A stretch of 64,000 nucleotides of DNA from Paenibacillus albidus (GCF_014644435.1 NZ_BMKR01000026.1:1-64000); one strand, 5' to 3'. Positions 44,921-55,647 are shown, counted from the stretch's first letter. The notes: a model not told the origin generated them from the sequence alone. Numbers and translations: made by a program.

Positions 44921-44941
44921 CCTATTATTCATTGGCTACTT

Positions 44942-46234
44942 CTAGAAGAAATGAATTTTTTTCACACCGATCAAAAGAACATCGCTTTCAAAATCATGCA
45001 TAGCAATGACCGTTATCCCCTCTTGAACAGTTAATGAAGCCGCTGCAAATCTGTGGTGTTCAAGGTCGATGAGGGTAAACTCGTATTCACCAAGGTCCGC
45101 ATTTAACCTCAGAACTGTATTGACTGGGACATAAATGGCAACCTTGGACAAGCTGGCGGTTGCCGCCGCCCGGATCTCTTCCGTGTTCTTAAGCACAATG
45201 TCCCACGGCCGCAAATCGGTCAGCCCGTACATCTGAAACAGCCATTTGGCAAATCCGTAATCCCACGCCCCCTCAAATTTGAGGGCGGTCTGCCAATCAT
45301 AAGGGCTGTCAAAGCCTTCGCCGGTAACTCCGAACCGCTTGCCTTTCTTATGCCAGCTCCAGATTCCATGCGCTCCGTAGGTTACACCGGCAGCCGCTCC
45401 GGATAAAAGACTTTGCCAGGCAGCCTTGCGCACATCGGCACGGCTGAACCGGCCGTAAACCTGGCGGCTGTACCCCATCATTTCGTAGCAAGGCTCCGAG
45501 TTCAACACCGGCCGTGTTACCGGCTTGCTGCTGAAATCCATAGCTAAGGTGTAGGCCGTAGGCTGAAACTGTGAGTTGTGGCCGGACTGGTACATGTAGA
45601 AGTCCAGGTCGGGATCGTTTATGAATTCGTCCGGCACTTCCGCAAGTCGTCCTTGAATATGCAGGGTGGTCAAGCACTCCGGGCTATGCCTTTTCACAAC
45701 ATGAAGTGCAGTCCGGTAGTATTCATTCGCCCGTTCGGATGGAAAGTCGGTGTCTCCGCTCACGACATAGATCGGGCAGTATTTGGAGAAGCGGTCCGCT
45801 GCATAACGCACGTATGGTTCCACTGCATCCAGCGGCATCTTCTTATCTTCCCGGATTCTGGACGCCCAGGTATCCGGAATATAATTGCACCAGAGCAGAA
45901 CCAGCGCCGGCACAAACCCTTTGCCCACCGCTATTTCCACCATTTGCTCGGCTCTTGCGAAATACTCTTCATTTAGCGTATAAAAATCATACGTACCGTC
46001 TTCACAGCGGGCAAACGGCTCCTGATTCAAATCACTGCCGCTGGCATCCCACTGCCGCAGCAGATTGATCTGCAGAACATTAAAGCCCTGGCTTTTCCTG
46101 TAGTCCAGATAATAGTTCCATTCCTCCAGCGGGATATTGGTAAATGCGCTCCAGACCGTATCGGCCAGATAGAAAAACGGAGCCCCTTCGCTGACGAAAT
46201 AACGTTTGTTCTCCGCTATGCCAAGCTTGATCAT
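44942..46234 (-). CDS. DUF4038 apiosidase-fold (GH140-like) glycosidase
   Basis: A 430-residue TIM-barrel protein of the DUF4038 family, whose characterised relatives in GH140 remove apiose from plant glycans. The family start is visible (FFYLADTVWSAFTNIPLEEW). Asp161 in VVSGDTDF and Glu247 in LNSEPCYE match the expected acid/base and nucleophile positions. WSWHKKG and the C-terminal small sandwich domain follow. No signal peptide, so it acts inside the cell. It is last in the PTS operon, behind a hairpin that may reduce its transcription. Apiosidase activity is inferred from the fold plus the apiose-type operon 7 kb away. Confidence 0.75.
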   Translation of the reverse strand: MIKLGIAENKRYFVSEGAPFFYLADTVWSAFTNIPLEEWNYYLDYRKSQGFNVLQINLLRQWDASGSDLNQEPFARCEDGTYDFYTLNEEYFARAEQMVEIAVGKGFVPALVLLWCNYIPDTWASRIREDKKMPLDAVEPYVRYAADRFSKYCPIYVVSGDTDFPSERANEYYRTALHVVKRHSPECLTTLHIQGRLAEVPDEFINDPDLDFYMYQSGHNSQFQPTAYTLAMDFSSKPVTRPVLNSEPCYEMMGYSRQVYGRFSRADVRKAAWQSLLSGAAAGVTYGAHGIWSWHKKGKRFGVTGEGFDSPYDWQTALKFEGAWDYGFAKWLFQMYGLTDLRPWDIVLKNTEEIRAAATASLSKVAIYVPVNTVLRLNADLGEYEFTLIDLEHHRFAAASLTVQEGITVIAMHDFESDVLLIGVKKIHFF

Positions 46235-46263
46235 AGAATGTGTCCTCCCTCTCGAATAATGAA

Positions 46264-46290
46264 GAAAACGGCGCTGAATACGCCGTTTTC
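46264..46290 (-). terminator. hairpin between PTS IIC and DUF4038 genes
   Basis: GAAAACGGCG and CGCCGTTTTC form a perfect 10-bp stem with a 7-nt loop, followed on the minus strand by TTCATTATT. It is either an internal attenuator or the end of the PTS transcript. Confidence 0.75.
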
Positions 46291-46306
46291 CGGGTTTATG
46301 GTCCGC

Positions 46307-47611
46307 TTATGAGGTGACTGCGCCGGCATTAATCCCGGCTGTCCCCTCCTGTTCCGAATTCTCCTGTGCTTCGCGTTCCCTCTCCAGCGCCTGTCTGTCG
46401 AGGATTCTAAAGAATGGATAATAGATCAGCATACAAACAGGAATGAGCACAAGCTGTGCAGCAGCAAGCCTCCAACTGCCCTCAATGAATCCCAAAGCAA
46501 AGATCGGAGTTCCAAAGGCAGGATAAATCCCGATCGGTGCCGGCAGCAAACCGATGGTTGTCGCAAAATAGCCCAGCACCGCGCAAACGATAGGGGAGGC
46601 GATAAACGGAACCGCCAGCAGCGGATTCAGAACGACCGGTATGCCGAAGTTCAGGGGCTCGTGTATCGAGAAGAACGTTCCCGGAAGGCCCAGTTTCCCA
46701 ATCGTACGCAGCTGCTTGCTCTTGGCCAGAAAGACCAGCAGCAGTGCGAAGCCGAGCATAGGTGCATAATTGGCAAAGATGTACCAGAACGCCAGTCCAA
46801 TAATGTTCGGCAACGGTGCACCGGCCTGAAAGGCTTCAAGGTTCGCAAGATCCAGACTCATCCAGATGGGCTTCACAATAGCCAGAGTCACGATAGCTCC
46901 GTGAATCCCGAACATCCAGAGCGCCTGCATAATGATCAGGGCAATAATCATGGCCCCTAACGATCCGCCAAGCCCTTCCAGCGGCACTTGCAGATAGGTA
47001 TAAATAAACTCATGAACTGTAACGAAAGAGGTCTGCATGAACAATCCGGAGATTACGACGAAAAGGACGGCTACAAGTATGGCCGGAATCAGACCCGAAA
47101 AGGTTTTGACAACCGTAGGCGGAACTCCCTCCGGCATTTTAATAGTCCAGTTGCGGTCAACAATCCATATATACAATCTTGAGGCGATCAGGCCGACAAA
47201 CATGGCTACAAACAACCCCTGTGCGCCAAGCCATTGGAGCGGCAAGGCCCGTACCTTGTCGAAGGTCTCTACCGGCGTGAGGATAAGGAACGAGAGCAGC
47301 GCAGTCGCAGCGGGGACCAACGGGTCCTTGTCAAAGGCCTGTGCCAGTCTGTAAGCAATGAAGAATACGGCATATAGGGCGATAACCCCCGTAGTCATGG
47401 TTGATGCCAATCCGATAATTCCCTTTACCGGTGCAATAAAGTTCTGATAAGGCTCCCAGGCAAGCGCGGAGAACAGCGTCGAGAACGCCCCGACAATCAG
47501 AAAAGGGAGGGTTGACATCAGACCGTTCGAAATAGCGCTCATGTAGCGGTTTTGCTGAATTTTACCTGCGTATCTTTGCAGCTTGTGGGATAGCTTTTTT
47601 TCATTTGCCAT
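46307..47611 (-). CDS. celB: PTS beta-glucoside/cellobiose-type permease, EIIC
   Basis: A 434-residue lactose/cellobiose-family IIC with about ten membrane helices and the family motif region GLPGTFFSIHEPLNFGIPVV, which lines the sugar site. It carries the sugar across while the IIB subunit phosphorylates it. Encoded with separate IIA and IIB genes and a 6-phospho-glucosidase; the operon order is IIA, IIB, GH1, IIC, DUF4038. The symbol reflects the family, not proven cellobiose specificity. Confidence 0.9.
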   Translation of the reverse strand: MANEKKLSHKLQRYAGKIQQNRYMSAISNGLMSTLPFLIVGAFSTLFSALAWEPYQNFIAPVKGIIGLASTMTTGVIALYAVFFIAYRLAQAFDKDPLVPAATALLSFLILTPVETFDKVRALPLQWLGAQGLFVAMFVGLIASRLYIWIVDRNWTIKMPEGVPPTVVKTFSGLIPAILVAVLFVVISGLFMQTSFVTVHEFIYTYLQVPLEGLGGSLGAMIIALIIMQALWMFGIHGAIVTLAIVKPIWMSLDLANLEAFQAGAPLPNIIGLAFWYIFANYAPMLGFALLLVFLAKSKQLRTIGKLGLPGTFFSIHEPLNFGIPVVLNPLLAVPFIASPIVCAVLGYFATTIGLLPAPIGIYPAFGTPIFALGFIEGSWRLAAAQLVLIPVCMLIYYPFFRILDRQALEREREAQENSEQEGTAGINAGAVTS

Positions 47612-47656
47612 ATCCGTTCAACTCCTGCTTTAGAATTTCATCTGATAAACCATCAT

Positions 47657-49099
<1,443 letters not shown>

Positions 49100-49115
49100 T
49101 CATCAGCCCCTGCAC

Positions 49116-49415
49116 TTACAGGCTTAAAGCATCAGCAAGCACTTTCTCGCCGTTCATCATGCCATAGTCCATTCGGTCGATTACGCTCACTTTAATGCCC
49201 TTAGGTTCATATTTGCTTTTAAAATCATCTTCCAGATAGCCGACCTGCGGCCCAATCAGCAGCACATCCGTCTTGTCCGCGTACTCCTTGAAGGAGCTTT
49301 CGGAGGTGGCCCTGATCTCTACCTCAACATTTTGGGCCTGGGCAGCCTTCTGCATTTTCTGTACCAGCATACTTGTAGACATTCCCGCTGCGCATACCAA
49401 AGTAATTTGTTTCAT
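49116..49415 (-). CDS. celA: PTS lactose/cellobiose-family EIIB
   Basis: A 99-residue IIB with the phospho-acceptor Cys8 in LVCAAGMSTSMLV and IGPQVGYLEDD later. It passes phosphate from IIA to the incoming sugar. It starts 2 bp after the IIA stop codon, so the two are translationally coupled. Confidence 0.93.
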   Translation of the reverse strand: MKQITLVCAAGMSTSMLVQKMQKAAQAQNVEVEIRATSESSFKEYADKTDVLLIGPQVGYLEDDFKSKYEPKGIKVSVIDRMDYGMMNGEKVLADALSL

Positions 49416-49417
49416 TC

Positions 49418-49771
49418 TTAGTCCTCCCTATTTGTAGTGTTTTGGACAACCGCTGCTTCATAACGGTTCAATCTGCTATATAGCTCCACAATGTGTCCTG
49501 CCAAGTCTTTTGTCGTAATGGCCGACATCAGATGATCCTGTGCATGCACCATCAGCAATGTCACTTCATGTGCGGTTCCGCCCGCTTCCTGCTGGATCAG
49601 CCGTGTTTGCGATTTATGCGCATCCACCAGCTCCTTTTTGCATTCCTCGAGACATTCTGCTGCCTGCTCTGAATGCCCTTTCTGGGCAAGGGCAATAGCT
49701 TCCATAGCCTTGCTCTTGGCGAACCCTGCATTGGTTATAATTCCCATAATAATTTCCTGATACTCATCCAT
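49418..49771 (-). CDS. celC: PTS lactose/cellobiose-family EIIA
   Basis: A 117-residue trimeric IIA with the phospho-acceptor His76 in LMVHAQDHLM. I chose the ATG at 49769-49771, 7 nt after AGAGG; a GTG three codons earlier overlaps that site. First gene of the PTS operon, preceded by a perfect inverted repeat that may bind the LicR-like activator. Confidence 0.93.
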   Translation of the reverse strand: MDEYQEIIMGIITNAGFAKSKAMEAIALAQKGHSEQAAECLEECKKELVDAHKSQTRLIQQEAGGTAHEVTLLMVHAQDHLMSAITTKDLAGHIVELYSRLNRYEAAVVQNTTNRED

Positions 49772-49851
49772 AACGTTCACCTCTTACATTTCATTTCTTT
49801 GTCTTACAAGATCAGTGTATACGATTACAACTCACATCTAAACGCAATCCT

Positions 49852-49870
49852 TTTCCGCTACAAGCGGAAA
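49852..49870. promoter_or_regulatory. perfect inverted repeat upstream of the PTS operon
   Basis: TTTCCGCT-ACA-AGCGGAAA has 8-bp arms and lies 81 bp before the EIIA start codon. It is well placed for an upstream activator such as the LicR-like protein encoded next to it. The 223-bp gap contains no gene. A consensus promoter between it and EIIA was not evident, which fits activation. Confidence 0.55.
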
Positions 49871-49932
49871 TGCTTACATCCGCACGTATTCAACACCCAC
49901 AGCAGAATCCAATATTCCCCGGGGAAAATAAT

Positions 49933-49988
49933 AAGGCTCCGCACCGCCGCCTGGCCGAAAATCCGGGCAATCGTCGGTGCAGAGCCTT
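49933..49988 (-). terminator. terminator of the lacI-licR transcript
   Basis: AAGGCTC-GCACC pairs with GGTGC-GAGCCTT (one bulge) around a 30-nt loop, followed on the minus strand by ATTATTTT. It ends the regulator transcript just past the stop at 49995. Confidence 0.8.
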
Positions 49989-49994
49989 GTTCTA

Positions 49995-51944
49995 TCAATA
50001 CAGCTTATGTCTGACAATAATTTGGGCAAACTCCCCATACGTTTTGCATTCCAGCATTTGCTGGATAATCTCGGAATTGTCGACCAGCCCCATCAGATGT
50101 TGATACATTTTCGCCTGTGGTTCTTCGCCGCTCTTATCAATACTGAGCAGGCAGACAAATTGCACCGGCCGGCCGGACCAGTCAATCGGAGACTTCAGTG
50201 TACATATCGCCCATACCGTACGGTTGCTCTGCGGAATGATCGGATGGGGAATGGCCACCAGATTCCCATAGGCTGTCGGTGCGGCATTTTCCCGTTCCAG
50301 AACCAGGCCGATGAAACCTTCGGAAGAACGGATCAACCCGAATTCAGACATTTTGTCCCCGAGAAAAGTAATGATCTCTTCCTTCGTGGTGAAGCTCTGT
50401 CTCAGAAACACAAGTTCTTCCATAATGTAGCGGAAGGAATACGGCTTCTCGCCGTTCAGCAAAGCATCAATGTTATCCATATCCCCGCTGCCCAGGAGTG
50501 TCTGCACGACAACCACCGGAACAGACAACGGCTGTGGGATGGGGACGGTGCTTACTACAAAATCAATGTTATGCAAGGGGACCTGCTGCAGCTTGTAAAA
50601 CTCGGTCGTCCCCACAACCTCCAGTCTCTCGCCGAATTTGCTCCTTAGCTTGTAATAAAGCAGACGCGCGCTGCCTACACCCGAAGTGCATACGACCAGG
50701 CAACGTTTGGGCCTGGTATCCATCTGCTGTCTTTCCATAGCTGCGCCGATATGAATAGCCAGGTACCCCATTTCCGCCTCGGGAATCACAATATTGAGTT
50801 TACTCTCAATCAGCTTAGCTCCGATGACCCCTGCCTGAAAAGCCAGGGGATAGTTGCCCTTCACATGCTCCAGCATCGGGTTGCGGATACTCATCCCGTA
50901 TCTGACACGGTTCAGCGCCGGCTTCAAATGGAGGCAAATCCCCATCAACAGCTCTTGATCCCTGCTGATTCTCAGGTTCAGGCCTCTGTCAATTTCAGCA
51001 AGGATCTCCTTCCCCAGCTCATAAATCCCGCGGTCCAGCAGCTTCTCGGGACCCGTTTCTTCCGTCTCTTCCCCGGTTATCCCCGCAAACCACTTATTGC
51101 CGGCCAGATGCATGGCTATATAGGCCACCTCATCTTCGGGAAAAGATAAATCCAGCTCTCGTTCAATCCGCGCGACAATCTGTTCAGCGGCCCGGAATTC
51201 CCCGGCGGCCCGGAATTCTTCCTTCTCATCCGAAAGCAGCGCGACCCGGTTCCCGTCACGAATTCGCTTGCAGGCAATCGCGATGTGAATGGACAGATTG
51301 CTGAAGGCGACATCCGACAGGCTTACGCCAAGCTTCTGAATCTGTTCCAGAATAATGCTGCGTATCAGCGTCATCTCGCGGGGAGAGACAATACGCGGCG
51401 CATCGTTTATGCCTCCGGCGCGTTCTTCATCCGAGCGGTTCACGATAAATTCAGACATGCAAAAACGTAGCCGGACTTCATCGCCCCTCAGCTTAACTCC
51501 ATAGTTCGGGCGCTTGTCGATGCCAATCCCGCAGGCAAGCAACGTCTGCTTGACCTCCTTGAAATCGTTCTGAACAGTGGATTTGCTGACATAAAGCTCA
51601 TCTGCCAGCTCCTCCAGCTTCAAATACTCTCCGGCAAGCAAAAGGCGCCTGATTAAATAAAGCTGCCGGTAATCAGGTGATCCCGAATCTTCCGGTTCAT
51701 TGTTCATAAACAATTGCTGTAACAGCATACGAAAGCTGCTGTCGTCTGTAATCTTCAGTTCATACCCTCTTGAGCGAACAGGTTGAACCGATGCTCCATG
51801 CTTGGCCAGGAACTCATCCAGCTCTCTGATGTCACTGCGTACGGTGCGTGAAGTAACCTGGATCAATTTTGCCAGATGCTCGCTCTTGACAGGGGTGTCC
51901 GCAGCCAGCAGATGCTGTAAAATCGAAACCATGCGTGAATTCAT
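49995..51944 (-). CDS. licR: LicR-like PRD-containing transcriptional activator
   Basis: A 649-residue regulator close in length to Bacillus LicR. In order it has an N-terminal winged helix (SEHLAKLIQVTSRTVRSDIR), a second helix-turn-helix (LEELADELYVSKSTVQNDFK), two PRD domains with conserved histidines (LSIHIAIACK, YIAMHLAG, GICLHLKPA, YLAIHIGAA), an EIIB-like domain with Cys in VVCTSGVGSARLL and a C-terminal EIIA-like domain (NLVAIPHPI). PTS phosphorylation controls such proteins so that they activate the adjacent PTS operon when substrate is present. AGGGGGGA precedes the ATG, which overlaps the lacI stop (ATGA), so both regulators are made from one message. Confidence 0.9.
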   Translation of the reverse strand: MNSRMVSILQHLLAADTPVKSEHLAKLIQVTSRTVRSDIRELDEFLAKHGASVQPVRSRGYELKITDDSSFRMLLQQLFMNNEPEDSGSPDYRQLYLIRRLLLAGEYLKLEELADELYVSKSTVQNDFKEVKQTLLACGIGIDKRPNYGVKLRGDEVRLRFCMSEFIVNRSDEERAGGINDAPRIVSPREMTLIRSIILEQIQKLGVSLSDVAFSNLSIHIAIACKRIRDGNRVALLSDEKEEFRAAGEFRAAEQIVARIERELDLSFPEDEVAYIAMHLAGNKWFAGITGEETEETGPEKLLDRGIYELGKEILAEIDRGLNLRISRDQELLMGICLHLKPALNRVRYGMSIRNPMLEHVKGNYPLAFQAGVIGAKLIESKLNIVIPEAEMGYLAIHIGAAMERQQMDTRPKRCLVVCTSGVGSARLLYYKLRSKFGERLEVVGTTEFYKLQQVPLHNIDFVVSTVPIPQPLSVPVVVVQTLLGSGDMDNIDALLNGEKPYSFRYIMEELVFLRQSFTTKEEIITFLGDKMSEFGLIRSSEGFIGLVLERENAAPTAYGNLVAIPHPIIPQSNRTVWAICTLKSPIDWSGRPVQFVCLLSIDKSGEEPQAKMYQHLMGLVDNSEIIQQMLECKTYGEFAQIIVRHKLY

Positions 51945-53002
51945 TCAAGGTCCCCCCTATTTGCCGCGCAGGAATTCCGTTCCACAAAAATGGTGTCCAC
52001 TATAATTTTGGTTGTCCCCTGCGAACCCTGCTCCAATGTATCTGTCAGCAGATCTACTGCCAGAATAGCCATTTTTTCTTTATCCACGTGAACAGTCGTT
52101 AGCTCCGGAGTAACAATCAGCGATTCCGTAATATTATCAAAGCCGATGACTGAAGTATCTTGCGGCACCCGGATGCCCAGCTCGTTCATTGTCTTCATGG
52201 CACTGATAGCCATGTAGTCACATTCGCAGAACCAGGCCGTAGGCAAAATGTGTCCGCTCTCCAGATAGGCGGTCAGCTGCCTCTTCAGATCGTCCTGAGA
52301 GGAAAGAATGGTTGGCGCTACGGAGAATTGTCTTGTCACCGGTACCTTCAGTCCCCGCTCCGTAAGTGCCGCCATAAAGCCGCGTTTACGTTCCTCAAAA
52401 TTATGAATCCGCACATTGGAAGCGACATAGCCAATCGAGGTGTGTCCATTGTCACACAAATAGGCCCCTGCCTTATAAGCACCCATTACATTATTAATCT
52501 GAATGAATTGTACAGGCAGCGTCTCAAAACAGGTATCGAGCACGATCAGATTCGGCAGCTTGGCATGAATATCCCTGATTTGCTCCCGGGTCAGATTGGT
52601 TCCGAGCACAATAGTTCCGGTACTGCGTTTCTCATCGGCGACCCCCTGGATACCTCTCTGGAAAAACTCTATATCAACCGACGAGAAAATCAGGGAATAC
52701 CCCTTCTGCCGGCAGCGTTCTTCAATAAATTGAATCAACTCTTTGAAAAACGGCTGCTGATAATATTCTTCAAGGACAATCCCCGAATTTGTACATACAA
52801 GAAACAGCAACGATTTATCTGCTTTTGTAACCGCCGCCGCCCTGCTCTTGGGGCTGTATCCCGCTTCATAGGCTACCTGGAGAATACGTTCGCGTGTATC
52901 TGGGCCAACTCCCGGCTTGCCGCTGAAGGCCAACGAAACGGCGGATTTGGATACGTTGGCCAGGTTGGCGATATCCTCCATCTTCATGCCTTGATTCTCC
53001 AT
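51941..53002 (-). CDS. LacI-family repressor linking the PTS and isomerase/transketolase operons
   Basis: A 353-residue LacI regulator. The DNA-binding domain MEDIANLANVSKSAVSLAFS and the hinge KPGVGPDTRERIL are nearly identical to the orphan LacI at 5.9 kb; the sugar-binding domain is related too. It overlaps licR by 4 bp and is divergent from the isomerase operon, whose promoter is flanked by inverted repeats built from the half-site GTTTAGTT. It most likely represses that operon and itself until a pentose or its derivative is present. Confidence 0.92.
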   Translation of the reverse strand: MENQGMKMEDIANLANVSKSAVSLAFSGKPGVGPDTRERILQVAYEAGYSPKSRAAAVTKADKSLLFLVCTNSGIVLEEYYQQPFFKELIQFIEERCRQKGYSLIFSSVDIEFFQRGIQGVADEKRSTGTIVLGTNLTREQIRDIHAKLPNLIVLDTCFETLPVQFIQINNVMGAYKAGAYLCDNGHTSIGYVASNVRIHNFEERKRGFMAALTERGLKVPVTRQFSVAPTILSSQDDLKRQLTAYLESGHILPTAWFCECDYMAISAMKTMNELGIRVPQDTSVIGFDNITESLIVTPELTTVHVDKEKMAILAVDLLTDTLEQGSQGTTKIIVDTIFVERNSCAANRGDLE

Positions 53003-53095
53003 TTCTTAATTAGATACAAACACAGCGATGTGAATACGTGAAGTTTACACCGTATTAGAATTTGATGCAATAATTTTATAAACAAACCCCATTTA

Positions 53096-53107
53096 GTTTA
53101 GTTAAAC
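53096..53107. promoter_or_regulatory. candidate LacI operator upstream of the promoter
   Basis: GTTTAGTTAAAC has 5-bp inverted arms around a 2-bp centre. Ten of its bases (GTTTAGTTAA) recur exactly near the paralogous lacI at 5.7 kb. Further TTAACTAAA and TAACTAAAT half-sites follow to 53138. Confidence 0.55.
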
Positions 53108-53144
53108 ATTCATTAATTTTAACTAAAAATAACTAAATATCTCA

Positions 53145-53173
53145 TTGACACTGCCTTAATCCAATGTTACTAT
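53145..53173 (+). promoter_or_regulatory. near-consensus sigma-A promoter of the isomerase operon
   Basis: TTGACA (53145-53150), an exact 17-bp spacer, then TACTAT (53168-53173) with an upstream TG giving an extended -10. Such a strong promoter needs repression, consistent with the operator-like repeats on both sides. Confidence 0.88.
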
Positions 53174-53200
53174 GGCCTCGTAATAGAAAATCATATTACT

Positions 53201-53221
53201 GTTTAGTTCATTTAACTGAAC
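53201..53221. promoter_or_regulatory. candidate LacI operator downstream of the promoter
   Basis: GTTTAGTT-CATTT-AACTGAAC has 8-bp arms with one mismatch. It begins about 20 bp past the expected transcription start, a roadblock position, and has the same half-site as the upstream operator and the sites near 5.7 kb. Confidence 0.6.
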
Positions 53222-53287
53222 GGAAAGTTGTTAGTTTAGCATTCACTCTCATTCCAGCAAGACAGAATTATTCCAATCCGAGGAGAT

Positions 53288-54757
53288 ATGATGATGAAGA
53301 AGCTAAAGCTTGGTTATGCTCCAACGCGCCGGTTTACGTTCAGCGCCGAAGATGCCTTTAAGTACAAAGTAGAAATCCGCAAGCAAATTGAGAGTTTTGG
53401 TATGGATATTGACATTGTGGATCTCGAAGGCCTAAACGAGGAAGGTCTGCTGTACGACGACCACATTAATGCGGATCTGATTGCCAAGCGGTTCAAGGAA
53501 GAAGAAGTCGATGCCGTATTTTTTCCACACTGCAATTTCGGTACCGAAGACACGGTAGCCCGGGTCGGCAAAGCGCTAGGCAAGCCTGTTCTGCTCTGGG
53601 GGCCGCGGGATGAAGCGCCGCTTGCGGACGGCATGCGCCTTCGCGACACTCAATGCGGTATTTTCGCCACAGGCAAAGTGCTGCGCAGATTCAACGTCCC
53701 CTTCACTTATGTAACCAACAGCCGGGTGAATGATCCGGTATTCGAGCGGGGCTTCACCAACTTTGTCGCTGCAGCCAACGTCGTGCGCCAGTTCAAGAGC
53801 CTGCGCATTCTCCAGATCGGCCCGCGTCCCGCTTCATTCTGGACCATGATGTGCAATGAGGGCGAGCTGCTTGAACGCTTCGGCATTGAGATTCATCCGA
53901 TTACCCTTGTCGATATTCAGCTCCGTACCCGGAAAATCGCTGCCGGCAGCAGCGCCGAGCTGCTGGATACGATAGATTACATTAAAGAAAAACTCGACTA
54001 CAGCGAAGTGACCGAAGATGACATCAGACGGATCGCCGCTTTAAAGGTTGCTATGAAGTCCTTTGCCCGTGAGACGGGAAGCAGCGCCATCGCTATCCAG
54101 TGCTGGTCTTCGCTGCAGGAGGCCATGTCGATCATGCCGTGTCTGGCCAATGCGATTCTGACGGATGAACAAATTCCGGTCACCTGCGAAACGGACATCC
54201 ATGGAGCCATTACCTCCATTATGGTGCAGGCGGCCGCAATGAATGAATTGCCAACCTTTTTTGCGGATATTACGATCCGCCATCCTGAAAACGATAACGG
54301 GGAGCTGCTTTTCCACTGCGGAAATTTCCCTGTCTCGCTTTCTGTAGAGCAGAAGCCGAAGCTGCGTAAGCATTTCCTCTTTGACGACCACGCTCCAGGA
54401 ACCCATGAAGGCGAAATCCGCGGCGGCGGCATGACCATTGCCCGGTTCGACGGCGACCATGGTGAATACTCCATGTTCCTTGGCAAGGCCCGTGGCATCG
54501 AAGGCCCTTATACCCGCGGCTCCTATGTATGGGTGGAAGTGAACGACTGGCCGCTGTGGGAAGAAAAGCTTGTCAAAGGTCCTTATGTTCACCACTCCGT
54601 AGGCATCCATGCCAATGTTATTCCGGCCATCTACGAGGCCTGCAATTATATCCCCGGGCTGACGCCGGACCCCGTAGATCCTACGGAACAGGAAATCCAA
54701 AGCTGGCTCAGGGGTTCTGATCTTGCCCGCACTAAACAGTCAGGTCTTCAAGTGTAA
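53288..54757 (+). CDS. L-fucose/arabinose-isomerase-family sugar isomerase (candidate D-apiose isomerase)
   Basis: A 489-residue aldose-ketose isomerase of the fucose isomerase superfamily. The N-terminal domain runs to about 170 (YAPTRRFTFS, FFPHCNFGTED). The metal-site region is visible as TCETDIHGA (Glu301, Asp303), FFADITI and the C-terminal VHHSVGIHAN. It heads an operon with a split transketolase and an FGGY kinase, the gene set of the published apulose-4-phosphate transketolase pathway for D-apiose. There it would turn D-apiose into D-apulose. The frame opens with three ATGs; GGAG lies 8 nt before the third (53294), which may be the true start. Fucose or another pentose cannot be excluded by sequence alone. 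Confidence 0.8.
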   Translation: MMMKKLKLGYAPTRRFTFSAEDAFKYKVEIRKQIESFGMDIDIVDLEGLNEEGLLYDDHINADLIAKRFKEEEVDAVFFPHCNFGTEDTVARVGKALGKPVLLWGPRDEAPLADGMRLRDTQCGIFATGKVLRRFNVPFTYVTNSRVNDPVFERGFTNFVAAANVVRQFKSLRILQIGPRPASFWTMMCNEGELLERFGIEIHPITLVDIQLRTRKIAAGSSAELLDTIDYIKEKLDYSEVTEDDIRRIAALKVAMKSFARETGSSAIAIQCWSSLQEAMSIMPCLANAILTDEQIPVTCETDIHGAITSIMVQAAAMNELPTFFADITIRHPENDNGELLFHCGNFPVSLSVEQKPKLRKHFLFDDHAPGTHEGEIRGGGMTIARFDGDHGEYSMFLGKARGIEGPYTRGSYVWVEVNDWPLWEEKLVKGPYVHHSVGIHANVIPAIYEACNYIPGLTPDPVDPTEQEIQSWLRGSDLARTKQSGLQV

Positions 54758-54799
54758 AGAATAGATCTACTCTATTAACATCTATCAGAGGAGGATATT

Positions 54800-55645
54800 A
54801 TGGGAATCCAGGAATTGAAAGTCAAAGCCGCACAAATCCGGATGGATCTGCTGACCATTATTCACCGTGCCAAAACAGGCCATACAGGGGGATCTTTGAG
54901 TAACACTGACATTTTAACGGCTTTATATTATGAAATTATGAATATTGATCCCGCTAATTCGAAATGGGAAGACCGTGACCGCTTCATTGCCAGCAAAGGC
55001 CATTCGGTAGAATCACTATGGTGTGTTCTGGCCGACCGTGGTTTCTTCCCCAAAGAAGAACTGGAAACCTACAGCCAGTTCGGCACCCGGCTCATCGGCC
55101 ACCCGAACAACAAGGTTCCCGGCATCGAGATGAATACCGGTGCCCTAGGCCATGGTCTGCCCATTTCCGTCGGCATGGCACTGGCGGCCAAACGGGACGG
55201 ACGGTCTTACCGGGTGTTCTGTCTGATGGGAGACGGTGAGCAGGCCGAAGGCTCCAACTGGGAAGCCGCCATGGCTGGCGCCCATTATAAACTGGATAAT
55301 CTGGTCGGCATTATCGACCGCAACCGGCTTCAAATCAGCGGAACTACCGAAGAAGTCATGGGCCTGGAACCGCTGGAAGAGAAATGGGCCGCCTTCGGCT
55401 GGAACGTTGTTTCCATCAACGGCAACGATATGGAAGAACTGCTGCAGGCATTCCGCGCCGTCCCGGAAGTAACCGGCAAACCCACGCTGATTATGGCCAA
55501 TACGACCAAGGGCAAGGGCGTATCCTTCGCCGAGAATGTTCCTGCCTGGCACCACCATGTGCCGAACGATGAGCAACTGGCGCTGGCGCTGGCTGAGCTG
55601 AGCGCGTCCATTGAGGAATTGACACAGGAAGGTCAGGTGCAATAA
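54800..55645 (+). CDS. split transketolase, N-terminal (thiamine-diphosphate binding) subunit
   Basis: A 281-residue subunit equal to the first domain of transketolase. It has KTGHTGGSLSNTDIL (His28), FIASKGHSVES (His68), GHP and GALGHGLPISVG, and the cofactor motif GDGEQAEGSNWEA at 144-156 ending in DRN. It forms the active site with the next gene's product. Separate transketolase halves in sugar operons generally serve special ketose phosphates; here apulose 4-phosphate is the leading candidate. AGAGGAGG precedes the ATG. Confidence 0.92.
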   Translation: MGIQELKVKAAQIRMDLLTIIHRAKTGHTGGSLSNTDILTALYYEIMNIDPANSKWEDRDRFIASKGHSVESLWCVLADRGFFPKEELETYSQFGTRLIGHPNNKVPGIEMNTGALGHGLPISVGMALAAKRDGRSYRVFCLMGDGEQAEGSNWEAAMAGAHYKLDNLVGIIDRNRLQISGTTEEVMGLEPLEEKWAAFGWNVVSINGNDMEELLQAFRAVPEVTGKPTLIMANTTKGKGVSFAENVPAWHHHVPNDEQLALALAELSASIEELTQEGQVQ

Positions 55646-55647
55646 CA

